From: Bin87 sp034423115
GTDB lineage: Bacteria > Chloroflexota > Dehalococcoidia > Lucifugimonadales > UBA3495
DNA: 64,000 bases
Assembly: GCA_034423115.1 (NCBI GenBank)
Contig: DAOUJD010000046.1
Coordinates: forward strand, 49,257-113,256
Reading direction: 5' to 3'
Under the pieces are notes generated by a model. That model worked only from the letters and a program-made list of their open reading frames with translations, was not told where the DNA came from and ran no database searches. Below are positions 55,385 to 64,000 of this stretch, one piece after another. A program made the position numbers and the translations under genes. Each line of letters opens with the position of its first letter. Within the stretch, counting starts at the first letter, position 1.

Positions 55385-55900
55385 TCATTGTCCCTGCCCT
55401 CTACAGTGCGGACAGGCCAATCGGACCCTGTGGCGCCGCTCGGCCGCAGTGGTCGCTTCTATCCGGCTGCCGCATCCCAGACACCGTTCCGCAGTGGAAA
55501 CATCCTCAGGTACGGCCTCGGACCAGTCGAAAATGTGGGTCATGTCGATGTTGGCCAACCGATCCTTGACCCTGCGCAGGCTGTCCGGACGGCCGCACTG
55601 CTCTGGCTGGTCGTCCAGGATGCCATCTAGGGTGGCGTAGAAAAGAGATTTCCGGTCGCCGTAAGCCTCCGGATCCAGCGGGATGATGGCCAGGATGAAA
55701 ACTGGTCCGAGGGTACTGCCCTGGTGAACGGCGTAGATCTCACCGATGTTGCGGACGTAGGAGATCCTCCAGAGACCCTCCCAACCCTTCAACCGCCAAT
55801 GCGCGCCATAGGCGCACTCCTCGCTCCGCAATCGGCGCTCATCGTCTGCGTAATACGCCTCAAGAGTCGGGTACATGGCCTTGCCGGCGCTCATATCCAC
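55385..55900 (-). CDS. hypothetical protein with C-terminal zinc knuckles
   Basis: A 171-residue cytoplasmic protein from GTG 55900 (ATG 55894 is also possible). The N-terminal part (MYPTLEAYYADDERRLRSEE, CAYGAHWRLKGWEGLWRISYVRNIGEIYAV) leads to a second segment LDGILDDQPEQCGRPDSLRRVKDRL. The tail has CLGCGSRIEATT and ACPHCRGQG, a CxxC..CxxC pair. Similar layouts occur in hypothetical proteins carried on actinobacterial mobile elements, so transfer is possible, but I recognise no defined family. No operon partner. Confidence 0.7.
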   Translation of the reverse strand: MDMSAGKAMYPTLEAYYADDERRLRSEECAYGAHWRLKGWEGLWRISYVRNIGEIYAVHQGSTLGPVFILAIIPLDPEAYGDRKSLFYATLDGILDDQPEQCGRPDSLRRVKDRLANIDMTHIFDWSEAVPEDVSTAERCLGCGSRIEATTAAERRHRVRLACPHCRGQGQ

Positions 55901-56048
55901 CCCATCTCTTCCTAATCAAATCAAGCAACTGGCAATCCCGGTCAGCGCAGCCTTCGCAGGCGCTGGCGGGCCAGCCATGCGGTCCCGCGGGCGGGATTGC
56001 ATGGCAAATTTTCTTGGCAAACAGCCCACACTAATTTACGCGACGATC

Positions 56049-56086
56049 CGTATGATATGCATAATAATCATGCCAAATATCATACG
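56049..56086. repeat. AT-rich inverted repeat, operator-like
   Basis: CGTATGATAT (56049-56058) and ATATCATACG (56077-56086) are perfect inverted repeats around an 18-bp centre that itself contains GCAT/ATGC. Copies of ACGATCC flank the structure at 56043 and 56095. It stands out from the GC-rich surroundings and could be a repressor site. Confidence 0.6.
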
Positions 56087-57130
56087 AATGCTGTACGATC
56101 CTCTACGTGAACGATGAGGATATTGCGGAGGTCCTGGATGACCCTCGGCGTAAGTTCCGACTCGGAAACCACCGGAGCATCCTGCACATCGACCTCCCGG
56201 CGGCCCTGTGTAATTTCCGGACCACTGTGGTCGCAAATGGTAAGGCCGCGGCTGCTGTACGGAGCCATCACTTGGCGATTTTCCCGGCGAGCAGCATCGA
56301 TGGCTAACATGCCCAGGTTCCGCCTCTCGGTGGGGTCTTTGATGCTCAATTTCCCAGCATGCCATTGCGACCCCATTTCGTCGGCACTCCCCGTTCGACG
56401 CGGCAACGTCAAACTCCCACCCGAAGGTACTGAACGCGATCATCTATGTCGGCTATCACGGCTGCCGACGATGAGAATTGCGGCGCCGCTTCGAAAACTG
56501 GAATTCGGCCCAAAACGGAACGCGCCGCTGGCTTAAAAATGCAATGCTGGACCGGGTGTTTGAACCCCTGTAGAGGGAACAGATCGCGCTCATCACACCG
56601 GAGCGGGAGGGCTGGACAGCGCCATGCTAAAGGCGCAACCCGACGGCGCGGGTGCGCTCAACAAAACGGACCCCTGTCCATCGGCAAGTCCCGGAGCTGC
56701 TGGAGCACCAAGATTCATGCGGTCGCCGGCGATGCTCGCACTACTAGAACCCTCACCCTTCAGTTCACGACGCCCCGGATGGCCGTCAGTCGCAGTTACG
56801 TCTCGGGTCGCAGCGCCCGAGACGAACCTGTCGATGGATCGAGCCTATGAGAGCAGTAAGGTTTGCCCACTGGCGCTGGACGTAGGGTACGTGCCCACGG
56901 TTCCATCGTTGTGGAGAGGTAGCGACCCTCGATGCAATGGACGGGAGACGTACTGGAAACGGATGGATTACCGGGACATTTCGCTATTCCGATTTCAGAG
57001 TAAGCTCGCGCGTACATCCGCTTCGGAAGGATTGTTGATCGTTCCGTGGGTAATGCGGCTGGCCCCATGATCGCCGATGCTATCGAGCTATGAGTTAGAA
57101 TTTTGTCAACCCAAATCGGGGCGTTCACCA
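56087..57130. other. gene-poor stretch with unsupported short ORFs
   Basis: Roughly 1 kb carrying only short overlapping frames on both strands. The longest, on the minus strand at 56080-56412 (110 codons), shows no domain I recognise and covers the inverted repeat. The region may be decayed coding sequence between two accessory genes. Confidence 0.4.
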
Positions 57131-59398
57131 ATGACTGCACTTTCCCGGAAACGTCGTCTGCTTTTCAAAAATCGTGGATTCCTCCCGCTCCTGGCACTGG
57201 CCATCGTGCTGGTGCTCATCGGCGGGGTCGGCTGGCACCAGCCTACGTGGTCAGCTGATGAAGGTCAGTTGGGTGATCCGGTCGGACTGACCGCGAGCAG
57301 CGGTCCCGGCGTCGGCCAGGTCTCATTGCGTTGGACGCCCGCCGCCAACGCGACAATACACAAGGCGCTATCGATCAGAATTGACGGGACCGATTACAGG
57401 TGGCACGACGCCGGGCATGGCGAAGCGGTAATCAGCTCTCTGGAGATCGGTCGGGAGTACCATTTCACGGTAGTCGCCGGACGGGTCCAGCCTGACGGTA
57501 TTTCCGTGCTATGGTCAGGTTTTGCCAACTGGGTCACCGCTACCGCAGCGATAACACCTGCGGCTGCCTATCCCATGCCCGTAAGCGCGGGATACACCCA
57601 TAGCTGCAAGCTGGCATCGGACGAGACCGCGGTGTGCTGGGGTGGTCGTGGCGAGGTCGACCGCGGGCAAGCCAAACCACCCCACGGACGGTTCACTGCC
57701 ATCAGTGCCGGGGGACGGCATACCTGCGCGATAGAATCGGAAGGCGCAGTGTCCTGCTGGGGGGACGACAGCGACGGACAGTCAACGCCACCGACGGGCG
57801 AATTTACCGCCATAGATGCAGGCCATGCTCACACCTGCGGGATCCGCGCGGATAGGACAGTGGCCTGTTGGGGCAGCAACGAGTATCAGCAGTTGGCAGT
57901 CCCGGGCGGGGTGTTCACCGCAATCAGCGCGGGCGAAGAGCACGTATGTGGACTGAGGGTCACCGGCGCGGCCGAGTGCTGGGGAGACAACTTTTACGGA
58001 CAATCTGTTCCACCGAGCGGTAAATTTGAATCGATCAGCGCCGGCTTTACGCATTCTTGTGCGGTGAATTTGGCGGGGCACGTCCTTTGTTGGGGAGTTG
58101 GGGTGGCCGCACAAGTGCAGGGATCCATTTGGCAGAGTGATCTGATATCGGTCAGCGCCGGTCGTCAGCACACTTGCGCGCTGCGGTCGGGGGGAGAAGT
58201 GGTCTGCTGGGGAAGGTACAGCCTGGATAGTCGTGAAGAATCGCCCGAAGGAACCTTCCAGCAGATCAGCGCTGGCGAGGCGCATACCTGCGGCTTGCTC
58301 ACGGATGGAAACGTCGTTTGCTGGGGCAACACCCGGTATGGTCAGACTGAGCTTCCTCCACCAGCAGCCCGCGGATCATCCGACGCCTTTTCCCAGCTGG
58401 AGCTTGCCAAATATCATGCCTGCGGCCTCCGCATCGATGGATCGGTGGTCTGCTGGGGCGATGAGGACTTCGCGGATCAAGCGCCAACGCTTGCGGGTCC
58501 CTTCGAAAAGATACAGCTCAGGAACGAATACGGTTGCGGACTTCGTACTGACGGAACCGTGGCCTGTTGGGGGTACAACTACATAAATCGCACACCATTG
58601 CCGGAGGGAGCGTTTTCCACCATCCACATGCGCGACAGTTACGCCTGCGGCCTTCGTGTGAACGGCACCGTTGCCTGCTGGTGGGATGTCAACTGGATAA
58701 GTTACGAAGTGCACCCGCGAGGATTCTTTTCGAGAATATATCTCAGTGGAGGGAGAGGTAACGAATACGCCTGCGGGTTGCGGCTGGATAATACGATCGA
58801 CTGTTGGGGAGAGGATTGGAGCGGCCAGTCATCGCCGCCAACCGGGACATTTACGGAGTTGGCCTTGGCGTGGGATCGCGGTTGCGGTTTGCGGACCGAT
58901 GGGTCCATCGCCTGCTGGGGCGGCAACGGAGACAGTCGCACGAACCCGCCGGGAGGAACATTTTCCACCTTGCGCGTTACAGATGACTACGGTTGCGGTT
59001 TGAAGATCGATGGCACAGTTTCCTGCTGGGGAGAGGGCGCGCCCGTTGACTTGCCTGCTCCACCTGGACCATACGTGTCGATGCACCTCGCTGACAATTT
59101 CGCCTGCGGACTTCGCCATGATGGGTCCATCGGCTGCTGGGGCGCCAACGACCACGGACAAGCCAGGCCTCCCGAGGGCGATTTTTCCGTCATACGACTC
59201 GACGACGATTACGCATGCGGATTGCGCACCGACGGCTCGATCTCCTGTTGGGGTGATAATCAGCACGGCCGGGCCACCCCTCCAGACGGCGCGTTTTCCG
59301 AACTATACTTGGCCTACACCTACGCCTGCGGTTTGCGCACGGATGGAGCCGCGGTCTGCTGGGGAGATAACGAGCACGGTCAGATATCGCCGCCGTAG
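57131..59398 (+). CDS. exported RCC1-like (BLIP-II-type) repeat protein
   Basis: A 755-residue protein from ATG 57131 (MTALSRKRRLLFK); an in-frame ATG at 57077 would add 18 residues. One hydrophobic segment (FLPLLALAIVLVLIGGVGW) serves as signal or anchor. An FN3-like unit (residues about 50-135: VGLTASSGPGVGQVSLRWTP) precedes 16 repeats of roughly 35-40 residues with the pattern CGLRTDGxVxCWGDN. Each repeat carries two Cys spaced about ten apart, compatible with disulfides in an extracellular beta-propeller. RCC1-type propellers mediate protein or glycan binding; the ligand is unknown. Confidence 0.87.
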   Translation: MTALSRKRRLLFKNRGFLPLLALAIVLVLIGGVGWHQPTWSADEGQLGDPVGLTASSGPGVGQVSLRWTPAANATIHKALSIRIDGTDYRWHDAGHGEAVISSLEIGREYHFTVVAGRVQPDGISVLWSGFANWVTATAAITPAAAYPMPVSAGYTHSCKLASDETAVCWGGRGEVDRGQAKPPHGRFTAISAGGRHTCAIESEGAVSCWGDDSDGQSTPPTGEFTAIDAGHAHTCGIRADRTVACWGSNEYQQLAVPGGVFTAISAGEEHVCGLRVTGAAECWGDNFYGQSVPPSGKFESISAGFTHSCAVNLAGHVLCWGVGVAAQVQGSIWQSDLISVSAGRQHTCALRSGGEVVCWGRYSLDSREESPEGTFQQISAGEAHTCGLLTDGNVVCWGNTRYGQTELPPPAARGSSDAFSQLELAKYHACGLRIDGSVVCWGDEDFADQAPTLAGPFEKIQLRNEYGCGLRTDGTVACWGYNYINRTPLPEGAFSTIHMRDSYACGLRVNGTVACWWDVNWISYEVHPRGFFSRIYLSGGRGNEYACGLRLDNTIDCWGEDWSGQSSPPTGTFTELALAWDRGCGLRTDGSIACWGGNGDSRTNPPGGTFSTLRVTDDYGCGLKIDGTVSCWGEGAPVDLPAPPGPYVSMHLADNFACGLRHDGSIGCWGANDHGQARPPEGDFSVIRLDDDYACGLRTDGSISCWGDNQHGRATPPDGAFSELYLAYTYACGLRTDGAAVCWGDNEHGQISPP

Positions 59399-59410
59399 CC
59401 TTGCCGTATT

Positions 59411-60056
59411 GGGTGGGGTCGTCAACTAGGCAGTTGGTGGTAAGTAGTCGCGATGAGTGTGCTGTGGGCGGTGTCGGGGGATGACCGCATCGCATCGCCG
59501 TTATGACCTTTCGGATCGGGTTTGAGAACGTCTGCGGCTCCACTTGCCGGGTGAAGGGGACAGGGTGGGACGACCGGCCCGGGACAATCGCCGGTTTCCG
59601 GACGCGGTGTTCTGGATCTTGCGCACGGGACACCCGTATCAAGCACGGGGCAGGCTCTGGCGGTGTATGCTCATCCGCAAGAGGCGGACCGGTGTGGCGG
59701 GTCCTGACCGAGGACGCCATGGCGGACTGTACCCAGGCCCTGCCGCTGATCATCCGCCAGAGGCGGACCGCCCAATACCTGTTGGCCGATAAAGACTACG
59801 ACACCAACGCTAACGTGGCTGGCACAATGGCGAATGGTATGGAGCCGGTGATACCGCCCAGGATCCGCCGTAAGGAACCCAGGTACTACGCCTGGATATA
59901 CACCGCCCGCGTCATTTGGCTGAGAATGCAATATTGAACTTCAAACAATGGCGAGGTGTGGCGACCCGGTATGCCAAAAGAGCCGCTTTGTTCCTCGCCA
60001 ATTGCCAGATCCGAGCCCTTGTCCTCTGGACCACGTTATCTTGACGACACCGCCTA
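59411..60056 (+). mobile_element. IS5-family element with terminal inverted repeats, internally deleted
   Basis: Left end GGGTGGGGTCGTCAA (59411-59425) matches the reverse complement of the right end (60041-60055), AGGCGGTGTCGTCAA, at 12 of 15 positions. The transposase stop falls inside the right repeat, as is common for IS5 elements. Total length of about 645 bp is below the roughly 850 bp expected, pointing to an internal deletion. Target duplication was not resolved. Confidence 0.75.
59481..60044 (+). pseudogene. IS5-family transposase, frameshifted and deleted
   Basis: Frame 1 begins MTASHRRYDLSDRV, then a TGA where the family has Trp, then ERLRLHLPGEGDRVGRPARD and FPDAVFWILRTGHP. The middle (DCTQALPLI..AQYLLADKDYDTN, GMEPVIPPRIRRKEPR) is in another frame, and the end (QWRGVATRYAKRAALFLANC, QIRALVLWTTLS) returns to the first. 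At least two frameshifts, one nonsense codon and a deletion around the first catalytic region make it inactive. Confidence 0.85.
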
Positions 60057-60139
60057 AATCGGGAAAGCAATTGCCACACACCCTCTCACCGAGCAAAGCT
60101 CCAGACACGTGATTATATGGTGAGCGATCCGTGTTGTCG

Positions 60140-60168
60140 TTGTGAGTTTAATTTCGTATCTGTAAAAT
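60140..60168 (+). promoter_or_regulatory. promoter of the hybrid kinase/regulator gene
   Basis: TTGTGA and TAAAAT with a 17-bp spacer. Initiation would be near 60175, after the in-frame ATG at 60170, which supports ATG 60227 as the real start. Confidence 0.55.
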
Positions 60169-60226
60169 AATGGCTACCGGGACTATTTCAGCCCCGAATA
60201 TTGAGAGCAAACTAGTAGGGTGGCTA

Positions 60227-62602
60227 ATGGATAATTTCGAGCAGCTTGAGCAGGAAATTGAGGCTTTCCGAGAGCGGCTTTCGCGTATGAGCGAGGCCAG
60301 CATCCGCATCAACGAGAGCCTCGATTTCGACAGCGTCCTTCAGGAAGTGGTGGACAGCGCCTGCCTGCTCACCAACGCACGGTATGGGGCGATAACTGTG
60401 CTCGATGAGGCCGGGCAATTCCAGGATGTGGCCACCTCCGGCCTTACGCCGGAGCAACACCGGCAACTGTGGGAATTGTCGGAAGGACCGGCGCTGCGGG
60501 AGTACTTCAGTTACGTGGCCAGGCCGGTCCGGTTCTCAGATCTGTCAGCCTACGCAAGCTCGCTGGGAATCCCCGGCCTCGTCTGGCCCACCCCGCTGAG
60601 CTCGGTGTCGTCAATCCTGGCGACGCCGATCCGCCATCAGGGGGAACCGGTGGGCGCTATCTACGTGGGCCACGAGGAGCATGAGTTCACTCAGGAAGAC
60701 GAAGACACCCTGGTGATGTTCGCCTCTCAGGCCGCACAGGTCATCGGCAACGCCCGCCGGTACCGGGACGAGCAACGTGCCAGGTCCGAACTGGAAACGC
60801 TGATCAATACCGCTCCAGTGGGGGTGGCCGTTTTTGACGCGCGTACCGGCGCGCCGGTGTCGTTCAACCGGGAGGCGGTAAGGATCCTCCAGCCGCTCCA
60901 GTCGCCCGATCATCCTCCCGAGCACATCATCGAATTCCTGACCATGCGCAGGGCAGACGGACGGCAGGTGTCACTGAGGGAGTTTCCCCTGGCCACGCTG
61001 CTGAGTTCCGCGGAGATGGTGCGGGCCGAGGAGATTGCGTTTGAGATGCCCGACGGCAGGAGCGTCACCACCCTGGTAAATGTCACGCCCATACCGTCCG
61101 AGGAGGGCGACGTGGAGTCGGTGGTGGTCACCCTGCAGGACCTTACGCCGCTGGAGGAGTTGGAACAACTGCGCGCCGAGTTTCTGGGCATGGTGAGCCA
61201 CGAATTGCGCCGGCCGCTGGCCTCCATCAGGGGTTCCGCATCCACCCTGCTGGACGCCGCAGATCTGGACCAGGCCGAATCCCGGGAGTTTCACCGCATC
61301 ATACTGGAGCAGGCCGACCACATGCGCGGACTGATCAGCGATCTTCTCGACGTGGCGCGCATCGATACGGGCACGCTGCCGGTGGATCCCCGGCCGGGAT
61401 CGATCATCGACCTGGTTGACGAGGCGCGCAACGCGTTCTTCAGCGGGGGCGGACAGAACAACATCACCATCGACATTCCCCTGGAACTTCCGCAGGTCAT
61501 GGCCGACCGGCGGCGCATTGTCCAGGTGCTGGGCAACCTTTTGAACAACGCGTCCCGCCACTCACCCGAGTCCACCAACGTCCATGTCGCGTGCGTACAG
61601 GATGGCATGCACGTGGCGGTATCGGTCTCCGATCAGGGCAGAGGCATATCGGCCGACCAACTGCGCCGGTTGTTTCAGAAATACTCCCGGACCGACAGAA
61701 ACGAGGACGGACAGCATATTGAGAGTTCGGGCCTGGGGTTGGCTATCTGCAAGGGAATCGTCGAGGCTCACGGGGGCCGCATCTGGGCGGAGAGCGAAGG
61801 ACCGGACAGGGGAGCCCGCTTCACCTTCACCGTTCCGGCGGTGGAAGCGGTGGCTCCGGTCAGCGCGCTTCCGGCGGTACCGGCGCGATTCCGTTTCGGC
61901 ACGGAGAGGGTGCGGGTCCTGGCGGTGGACGACGACCCGCAGATGCTGAGGTACGTCAGACAGGCGTTGTCGAGCGAGGGCTACGCCCCGACCGTTACCG
62001 GCGACCCGGCCGAGGTCCTTCGGCTGGTGGCAGAAACGCGGCCTCATCTGGTTCTCCTGGACATGGTGCTCCCTGGATCGGACGGGATCGCGCTGATGGA
62101 GGAAATCAATTCCCTGGTAGACGTGCCGGTGATCTTCCTGTCCGCCTACGGCCAGGACCAGATCATAGCCAGGGCTTTTGACAACGGCGCCGCCGATTAT
62201 GTGGTCAAGCCCTTCTCATCCACTGAGTTGGCGGCCAGGATCAGGGCAGCCTTGCGCAAGCGGAGTGCCGAAGCAAGCGAAACTTCGGAACTCTTTGAAA
62301 TGGGTGAACTGACCATCAACTATCCCGAACGCACCGTTGCAATCGCAGGGCAGCCGCTGCAACTTACCGCCACCGAGTTCGGCCTGCTCGCAGAGCTCTC
62401 CGCCAACGCGGGGCGAGTAGTTACCCACGAGCAGCTGTTGGTTAGGGTGTGGGGCACCGACGGCACCGGGGATTCCAGGCCCATGAGGACAATCGTCAAG
62501 AACCTGCGCCGCAAATTGGGCGACGACGCGGACAATCCGCGGTACGTCATTACGGAACGCCGTGTCGGCTACCGGATGCCCAAACCCGAGCCGGATTCCT
62601 GA
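60227..62602 (+). CDS. one-polypeptide two-component system: GAF-PAS-HisKA-HATPase-REC-winged helix
   Basis: A 791-residue cytoplasmic sensor with DNA-binding output; no transmembrane segment is seen. Domain order from ATG 60227 (AGGGTGG upstream): coiled coil, GAF (about 30-175), PAS (about 190-300), HisKA with the phosphorylated His in FLGMVSHELRRPLASIRG (about 325), HATPase_c (NLLNNASRHS, DQGRGI, GLGLAICKGIVEAHGG), receiver (LAVDDDPQM; phospho-acceptor in HLVLLDMVLPGSDG, about 611; VVKPF), and an OmpR/PhoB-type winged helix (LTATEFGLLAELSANAG to VITERRVGYRM). Kinase and transcription factor are thus covalently linked. ATG 60170 is a less likely start. Target genes are unknown; the repeat-protein gene downstream is a candidate. 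Confidence 0.93.
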   Translation: MDNFEQLEQEIEAFRERLSRMSEASIRINESLDFDSVLQEVVDSACLLTNARYGAITVLDEAGQFQDVATSGLTPEQHRQLWELSEGPALREYFSYVARPVRFSDLSAYASSLGIPGLVWPTPLSSVSSILATPIRHQGEPVGAIYVGHEEHEFTQEDEDTLVMFASQAAQVIGNARRYRDEQRARSELETLINTAPVGVAVFDARTGAPVSFNREAVRILQPLQSPDHPPEHIIEFLTMRRADGRQVSLREFPLATLLSSAEMVRAEEIAFEMPDGRSVTTLVNVTPIPSEEGDVESVVVTLQDLTPLEELEQLRAEFLGMVSHELRRPLASIRGSASTLLDAADLDQAESREFHRIILEQADHMRGLISDLLDVARIDTGTLPVDPRPGSIIDLVDEARNAFFSGGGQNNITIDIPLELPQVMADRRRIVQVLGNLLNNASRHSPESTNVHVACVQDGMHVAVSVSDQGRGISADQLRRLFQKYSRTDRNEDGQHIESSGLGLAICKGIVEAHGGRIWAESEGPDRGARFTFTVPAVEAVAPVSALPAVPARFRFGTERVRVLAVDDDPQMLRYVRQALSSEGYAPTVTGDPAEVLRLVAETRPHLVLLDMVLPGSDGIALMEEINSLVDVPVIFLSAYGQDQIIARAFDNGAADYVVKPFSSTELAARIRAALRKRSAEASETSELFEMGELTINYPERTVAIAGQPLQLTATEFGLLAELSANAGRVVTHEQLLVRVWGTDGTGDSRPMRTIVKNLRRKLGDDADNPRYVITERRVGYRMPKPEPDS

Positions 62603-63212
62603 TGATGTCGTGGGCCGGCTTCCGTTGCCTGGGCTCGATTTAGTTCAGTTCCAACGCAATCCTCCGGGCGACGTTTGATTGGTCGCCCTTGCGACCCCCA
62701 TTCCATCCAAGATGCGCGTGAATCAAGGCGCGCTGGGCTTCACTCACCTTTCGCCACGTTGCTCGCGTTGCGCTTGCGAAGCAATTCCAAGTGCCTGCGT
62801 TGTCTGTATCGCTATAGCCCATCCGGGTTGGGCTGCTCGTAGTCCCTTTCGGGTGACGTAAATGTGATCGTTGGGTCGATCTAACCACGCAGCATCGCCC
62901 AATCGGGTTCCTGATGTGCCTTGGCGTGCTCAATCGATCGGTGGTTGCCGGAATATTCATGCTATTAACACGTTTTGTGGCTTTATTTTCACGGTAAATT
63001 CACAAAGTTGCGCTATCGTGGTTGGCGTGGCCAGGTTAAGGTGTTCGCTCCGATAAATCTGCGAGCATCGCCACACCTCACAGCCACACATATATAACCC
63101 TTTCTCCGGCAGCGTGATCGCTGCGCTCATAACTGGCGCGGTTGCTGTCGGAGAAATAAACGACCGACCCGCTCCCGTTTCATGCGGACGCGGGGACCAT
63201 ATGGAGCTAATC
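62603..63212. other. gene-less stretch upstream of the terminal repeat-protein gene
   Basis: About 600 bp. The minus-strand open frame 62640-62960 has a compositionally odd N-terminus and no ribosome-binding site; it may be a relic (AQRALIHAHLGWNGGRKGDQ looks protein-like) but is not called. An inverted repeat lies at 63101-63156. Confidence 0.45.
63101..63156. repeat. imperfect 13-bp inverted repeat
   Basis: TTTCTCCGGCAGC (63101-63113) pairs with GCTGTCGGAGAAA (63144-63156), 12 of 13 matches, with a 30-bp centre. It is preceded by a TATATAA tract and lies 57 bp upstream of the next gene, so it may be an operator, leader hairpin or mobile-element relic. Confidence 0.5.
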
Positions 63213-64000
63213 ATGATGGCCACAATAACGGCTTGGTCGAATGCTATCCGTCTGTCTCTCGTCATATCGTTCGTATCACTGATTCCGCTTGTCGTGGCGT
63301 TAGCCAATTACGACACCGTCCACGGGTCGGTGCCCAACCCATCCCGCGGGTTTGATCTCATGGAAGACCACGACAACGCCCGTGGTGTCTGGTCCCGTAA
63401 TTCCACCATGTGGGTGGTGGACAACGACGACGACCAGTTGATCGCGTACAGTATGTCCACGGGCGCACGCCAGGCCGACAAGGACATCGACCTGGCCGGC
63501 TCCAACTCCAAACCGCAGGGCATCTGGTCGGACGGTTCCATCATCTGGGTGGTGGACTGGGACGATACCAAGCTCTACGCCTACAACCTGGACTCCGGCG
63601 CAAGGATGGACAACCGGGACATTGACCTGACCGGCAGCAACGATGGGCCCCGCGGCGTCTGGGGCGCGTTCGGCATCATCATGGTGGTTGATAAGGACGA
63701 CGACCATGTCTACGCGTACAACCAGACCAGCGGGCAGCGCCTGACGGACTATGAGTTCGACCTGGCCTCAGGCAACGACAATCCGTGGGGAATATGGGGC
63801 GGGGACAACGTCATATGGATCACCGACGCCAGCGATGACAGCGTTTATGCCTACGACCTGGTAGTGCGCACCCCCAAACCTCTCCTCAACCTCCGCCTTT
63901 CCCTGGAGAACCGGGACCCTCGCGGCGTCACGGGCAACAAAAGCCTCATGTGGGTGGTTGACGACGAGGACAAGCACGTCTACGCCATGCGCTACAAGGA
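63213..64000 (+). CDS. exported WVVD/YAYN repeat protein, 3'-truncated by window end
   Basis: Open from ATG 63213 (GGAG 6 nt upstream; ATG 63201 is also in frame) to the window end, 262 codons visible. After a short hydrophobic segment (LSLVISFVSLIPLVVALA) come repeats of about 45 residues with the pattern PxGIWSDGSIIWVVDWDDTKLYAYNLDSG and a following D-rich linker. Five units are visible, the fourth and fifth more diverged. Such beta-propeller-like repeats are frequent in marine Chloroflexota and Actinobacteriota surface proteins. Function unknown. Confidence 0.85.
   Translation, partial: MMATITAWSNAIRLSLVISFVSLIPLVVALANYDTVHGSVPNPSRGFDLMEDHDNARGVWSRNSTMWVVDNDDDQLIAYSMSTGARQADKDIDLAGSNSKPQGIWSDGSIIWVVDWDDTKLYAYNLDSGARMDNRDIDLTGSNDGPRGVWGAFGIIMVVDKDDDHVYAYNQTSGQRLTDYEFDLASGNDNPWGIWGGDNVIWITDASDDSVYAYDLVVRTPKPLLNLRLSLENRDPRGVTGNKSLMWVVDDEDKHVYAMRYK

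Noticed and set aside
62640..62960. 106-codon minus-strand ORF
   Set aside because: No ribosome-binding site and no assignable family; perhaps a relic, but not enough to call a gene.

Overview
The window is GC-rich, gene-dense bacterial chromosome. It most resembles a Chloroflexota genome of the Dehalococcoidia/SAR202 type. This is inferred from gene content only: a lipoprotein with a Pro/Thr-rich tether, several cytochrome P450s, a luciferase-like flavin monooxygenase, WVVD/YAYN-type repeat proteins, a T-box in front of ilvB, and a one-polypeptide kinase/regulator. No rRNA, tRNA or CRISPR array was seen.

Layout. 1-8 kb: 3' part of valS, a lipoprotein, aroE, aroC, an SDR/DUF2867 protein and an LLM flavin oxidoreductase. 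8-16 kb: a minus-strand catabolic block of four P450s and a P450-type ferredoxin, interrupted by a plus-strand HicB-like pair and a PD-(D/E)XK nuclease gene. 16-24 kb: glmU, a CBS/CorC-like membrane protein, a sortase-fold protein lacking its catalytic residues, a zinc ribbon, rpoD and dnaG, and a SelW/Rdx-type selenoprotein whose reading frame contains a UGA. 25-30.6 kb: a T-box leader (probable Leu specifier) followed by ilvB-ilvN-ilvC-leuA.

30.6-39 kb: an AAA ATPase/DUF4276 pair that looks like a split OLD/PARIS-like defence module, an MBL-fold exonuclease, and an SOS mutagenesis block. In that block imuB-dnaE2 is divergent from an SRAP (abasic-site crosslinking) gene across a GAAC-N4-GTTC LexA-type box. 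39-45 kb: a STAS protein, an MBL hydrolase, a CMD-family protein, an alpha-hydroxy-acid oxidase and a class III aminotransferase. 45-49.5 kb: a large Lhr helicase.

49.5-64 kb is accessory DNA. It holds decayed IS256 and IS5 transposases, a 1528-residue secreted protein with two HExxH motifs and a 333-bp internal duplication, a hypothetical zinc-ribbon protein, an RCC1-like protein with 16 repeats, a shortened IS5 element with recognisable ends, a GAF-PAS-histidine kinase-REC-winged helix fusion, and the start of another repeat protein cut by the window end.

The most interesting items are the hidden selenoprotein, the ATPase/DUF4276 pair, the pseudo-sortase, the LexA-controlled mutagenesis locus without imuA, the two-HExxH secreted protein and the HicB-like gene with an unfamiliar partner.
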